Made by a program: the position numbers and the translations under genes. Source: Sporomusaceae bacterium (GTDB lineage Bacteria > Bacillota_C > Negativicutes > Sporomusales_B > UBA7701). Taken from it: 64,000 nucleotides of DNA. Below are positions 61,440 to 64,000 of the stretch, in pieces. The DNA is taken from NCBI GenBank assembly GCA_022839045.1, contig JALHDI010000022.1, positions 5,126-69,125 of the forward strand. Reading direction: 5' to 3'. Position 1 is the first letter of the stretch, and the number at the start of each line of letters is the position of its first letter. The notes beneath the pieces are model-generated. The model had not been told where the DNA came from. It worked only from the letters and a program-made list of their open reading frames with translations, and searched no databases.

Positions 61440-62336
61440 TTAGAAGTTGAAGTCGAGTTCGGCGCGGAACTGGTTCGGTTTGTAGGAAGGGTTGCTGGAT
61501 TGCTTGGTGATGTCCTGGTATACCCAGAGGATGGTGTTGTTGGTCGGCTTGTACTTGGCCTCGAGACGAACGCCCTTGGAATCGGCGAACGCGCCGTTGG
61601 TTACCCAGTCAGCGTCAACAGCGTTGTTCTCGATATCGCGGTAGGATACTGCGTAGCTGAAGTCGCCCTTGTTGGCCGCTTCGCCGACGGTGGCTTTAAT
61701 CATGTAACCGTCAGCTTTGGCGGTGTTGTTCTTCATATAGACACCGGTCAGGCCTACGTTGTCGGCGACCTTGCCGCCGGCGTTTACGGACCAGTATTTG
61801 TTGTCTTCGCGCTTCAGGTAACCTGCGCCCATATCGACTGCTTGCACCTTGGTGTCGATGCTGGCGGCGAGAACGTCATCTTTCACGGAGCGGCCGCCGA
61901 AACCATAGAGGTTGAAGTCGCCGGCTTTACCGGTCATCGAGATGCCCTGGATACCGTTGACATCGGCGAGCATGCCCTGGCCTACGGCAACCGGCTGGCG
62001 GCCGAATTTGGCGTCAACCTGGCCGATCTTCGAACCGATATACATTTGCTCCATATTTACTTCCGAGCCCTTGGAGCCGGTGCCGGCTTCGGCGTAGTTC
62101 AGGCCGGTGCCTTGCATCTGCTGGTCGATGCCCATGAGGCGGGCGTGGGCGTACATGCCTTCGCCCATGTCGAAGTCGAAGTTCAGGCGGATGCGGGCGT
62201 CAGAGTAATCGCCGCTGCCTTTGGTGGTCTGAATCATGGTCTGGGCGTCGCCGGTGATCACGGGAGCGGCAAAAGCGGTAGCGGTGGAAATGGTGAGCGC
62301 AGCCATGATAGCAGCCGAAAGCAGTCTCTTTTTCAT
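61440..62336 (-). CDS. Outer-membrane beta-barrel porin
   Basis: A 298-residue protein. Its Sec signal peptide, MKKRLLSAAIMAALTISTATAFA, is followed by PVITGDAQTMIQTTKG and alternating beta strands (ARIRLNFDFDMGEGMYAHARLMG, SVNAGGKVADNVGLTGVYMKN). The chain ends in AELDFNF with a C-terminal phenylalanine, the mark of proteins inserted by BamA. No SLH domain is present in this one. Together with the spore protein next door it identifies a diderm spore former. It likely allows diffusion of small solutes. Confidence 0.88.
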   Translation of the reverse strand: MKKRLLSAAIMAALTISTATAFAAPVITGDAQTMIQTTKGSGDYSDARIRLNFDFDMGEGMYAHARLMGIDQQMQGTGLNYAEAGTGSKGSEVNMEQMYIGSKIGQVDAKFGRQPVAVGQGMLADVNGIQGISMTGKAGDFNLYGFGGRSVKDDVLAASIDTKVQAVDMGAGYLKREDNKYWSVNAGGKVADNVGLTGVYMKNNTAKADGYMIKATVGEAANKGDFSYAVSYRDIENNAVDADWVTNGAFADSKGVRLEAKYKPTNNTILWVYQDITKQSSNPSYKPNQFRAELDFNF

Positions 62337-62389
62337 CGATTTTTGCCTCCTCAGTTTTTTGCGGGTGATTTAATTCATGTTCCCAGCCA

Positions 62390-62515
62390 ATAACCCGCTG
62401 CTTTCCTGAAGAGCCCTCAGCGTGAGTATCCACGTTTCCTCACTGTCAGGCTCCGCCGTGTCGCCGCCGGTTATCCTATAACGCATTTCCTCCGCGGGCT
62501 GAGTAGTCACCCCGC
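62390..62515 (-). promoter_or_regulatory. Structured 5' leader of the porin gene
   Basis: On the minus strand one hairpin forms by GCGGG/CCCGC (62494-62515). A long nested one pairs ATAACCGGC with GCGGGTTAT (62466-62474 and 62390-62398), with inner GAGCC/GGCTC and GTGAG/CTCAC stems. A TTATAAT box lies upstream near 62544-62550. The region 62337-62680 contains no gene that I can support, and I match the fold to no known riboswitch. Confidence 0.4.
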
Positions 62516-62680
62516 TATCTCTTTTCCGCGTCGGTTGCGATTATAAGCCTTTTATATTTAGCATTATTCTATTATATTTACATAATTCCTTCACGAAATT
62601 ATCATTGTTCCCATTGTAATTAATTCCATTGCCTAATTACCAAATTATTCATTTAACATAACATTAACGTTCGGGCAGAA

Positions 62681-62704
62681 AAATAGCGCCTCGCGGCGCT
62701 ATTT
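62681..62704 (-). terminator. Terminator of lysC
   Basis: AAATAGCGCC/GGCGCTATTT with a 4-base loop just after the aspartokinase stop, followed by T residues on the minus strand. Confidence 0.9.
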
Positions 62705-62718
62705 CCAGTACGTACGGA

Positions 62719-63954
62719 TTATTTGCCGTTATCCTCGTCTTTAAAGAAACGGGCGTGGATGGCGGCGACGGCTTCCTTAACCTTGTCGGCCTGAATCAGG
62801 CAGGAGATGCTGATTTCCGACGTGCTGATTACCTCGATATTCACGCCGGCGTCCGCCAGGGCGCCGAACATAGCGGCGGCGATGCCGGGGCTGCCGTACA
62901 TGCCCGCTCCCACCACCGATACCTTGGCGACATTCTCGTCCACGACCACGCCGATAACACCGATCGTTTTGCCCACCTCGTCGATTATCTGCCTGGCTAT
63001 CGGCAGGTCCGGCTGGGCGATAGTAAAGACTATGTCGTTGATATTCTTATCGGCGTTGCGGATGCTCTGGACGATCATGTCAACGTCGATATTGGCTTGA
63101 GCCAGGGCGGAAAAAACCTTATAGGCGATGCCCGGGCGGTCCGGCACTCCAAGGATGGCTACTTTGGCCACATTGGAGTCGTGGGTTACGCCTCTGATGA
63201 TAAACTCTTTCTCTTCCACAGTGTATCCCTCCCTGATAATTGTCCCAGGCTCGCTGCTGAAGGTCGAACGGACGTGTATCGGCACCCCGTAGTGCTTGCC
63301 CATCTCCACCGAGCGCGGCTGCATGACCACCGCTCCAAGTCTGGCCATCTCCAGCATTTCGTTATAGGTTATCTCTTTCATTCGCCGGGCCGTTTTCACC
63401 ACCCTGGGATCGGCGGAGTACACGCCGTCGACGTCGGTGTAAATCTCGCAGACATCGGCCTGCATGGCGCCGGCCAGCGCCACCGCGGTGGTGTCCGAGC
63501 CGCCGCGTCCCAAGGTGGTGATGTCGCCGCCGGCCGTCATACCCTGGAAACCTGCCACTACGACAATTTTCCCCGCCGCGAGTTCCGCCAATACCCTGTC
63601 CGGCTTGACCGTCTTGATTTTCCCCTTGTTATAGGCGTTGGTGGTGGCGATACCGGCCTGAAAGCCGGTGAGCGATACCGCCGGCTGACCCAGCGAGGCA
63701 AACGCCATCGCCAGGAGGGCGATGGAAACCTGCTCTCCTGTCGCCAGCAGCATGTCCATTTCCCGGCCATAAGGTTTAGCGGTTACCGCTTTAGCCATCC
63801 GGATCAGGTCGTCGGTGGTGTCGCCCATTGCCGAAACCACCACGACCACCTTGTCATCCGGCTCTTTATCGTCCAGGACGCGCCGGGCCACCGCCATTAT
63901 CTTCTCCGTCGTCGCAACTGAACTGCCGCCAAACTTTTTTACAACTAGCGCCAT
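62719..63954 (-). CDS. lysC: Aspartokinase
   Basis: A 411-residue kinase that phosphorylates aspartate in lysine, threonine, methionine and diaminopimelate synthesis. The N terminus is [19 protein letters not shown]. Further signatures are [30 protein letters not shown] and two C-terminal ACT domains ([20 protein letters not shown] and [22 protein letters not shown]) for feedback control. The ATG at 63954 follows AAGGAAGG; another lies two codons upstream. There is no lysine riboswitch within the visible upstream 46 bases. Confidence 0.94.
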   Translation of the reverse strand: MALVVKKFGGSSVATTEKIMAVARRVLDDKEPDDKVVVVVSAMGDTTDDLIRMAKAVTAKPYGREMDMLLATGEQVSIALLAMAFASLGQPAVSLTGFQAGIATTNAYNKGKIKTVKPDRVLAELAAGKIVVVAGFQGMTAGGDITTLGRGGSDTTAVALAGAMQADVCEIYTDVDGVYSADPRVVKTARRMKEITYNEMLEMARLGAVVMQPRSVEMGKHYGVPIHVRSTFSSEPGTIIREGYTVEEKEFIIRGVTHDSNVAKVAILGVPDRPGIAYKVFSALAQANIDVDMIVQSIRNADKNINDIVFTIAQPDLPIARQIIDEVGKTIGVIGVVVDENVAKVSVVGAGMYGSPGIAAAMFGALADAGVNIEVISTSEISISCLIQADKVKEAVAAIHARFFKDEDNGK

Positions 63955-64000
63955 ATCCATTACCTTCCTTCTGCTGCACAATAGGAGATATTATTCTCCA

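Noticed and set aside
1..64000. tRNA or rRNA genes
   Set aside because: Scanned for T-loop-like GGTTCGAAT/GTTCAAAT segments with flanking acceptor stems; the few hits were inside protein genes without a cloverleaf.

Overview
The window reads as chromosomal DNA of an anaerobic, spore-forming bacterium with an outer membrane, most likely a member of the Negativicutes (Sporomusaceae-like). A complete alpha/beta small acid-soluble spore protein gene with a sigma-G-type promoter (61042-61384) sits next to a signal-peptide-bearing beta-barrel porin (61440-62336). The other markers are a group-B-like [FeFe] hydrogenase, the HydG maturase, molybdopterin hydroxylase genes, T-box control and Opp transport. 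Base composition is GC-rich throughout and coding density is high. I saw no rRNA, tRNA, CRISPR array, prophage or insertion sequence.

Layout. 1-5008 (minus): an unidentified partial gene, an endonuclease-IV-like TIM barrel, trmL, DUF503, a YjbQ protein, a ferredoxin and two 2-hydroxyacyl-CoA-dehydratase-related proteins. 5150-6952 (plus): a leader ending in a terminator, a truncated hydrogenase regulator and hydG. 7008-9880: an MFS transporter and a secreted SGNH hydrolase. 9849-12152 (minus): aroF-tyrA behind a tyrosine-type T-box. 12175-14969 (minus): molybdenum cofactor genes moaA, moaD-like, moaC, MOSC and mogA. 15178-16271 (plus): a beta-lactamase-fold hydrolase and a tiny Cys-rich protein behind direct repeats. 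16335-22947 (minus): addB-addA. 23141-25703: two soluble chemoreceptors flanking an ArgA-like acetyltransferase. 25746-29919 (minus): moeA-like, mocA-like, nth, UPF0210 and an ACT protein.

30041-40678 (minus) is the most notable block, a nine-gene operon-like array. It holds FAD, [2Fe-2S] and Mo subunits of a molybdenum hydroxylase, a uracil/xanthine permease, three proteins resembling the oxamate carbamoyltransferase trio (DUF2877, FdrA, DUF1116), a cyclase-family hydrolase and YqeC, an accessory factor of selenium-dependent Mo hydroxylases. Together they suggest uptake of a nitrogen heterocycle, hydroxylation, ring opening and phosphorolytic recovery of a carbamoyl group. The substrate is not known.

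40918-64000 holds a broken thioredoxin-reductase-like gene, a DUF896 protein, an MFS transporter, Cys-rich small proteins, a GAF/GGDEF diguanylate cyclase, a complete oppABCDF operon, the [FeFe] hydrogenase, a broken carboxyltransferase (oadA/pycB-like), a TGS-domain nucleoside kinase, a small membrane protein, an aminotransferase, asnS, a flavin-binding protein, the spore protein, the porin and aspartokinase.

Two window-wide patterns stand out. First, a family of ~120-bp imperfect palindromic repeats has three copies (2367, 11773, 28061). Second, three unrelated conserved genes (HydG with its upstream regulator, the TrxB-like protein and the OadA-like protein) have each lost what looks like roughly 100 bp together with a frame change. 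This is either real gene decay or a recurring assembly fault. All calls rest on reading the sequence and recalled family knowledge; no database search was run.
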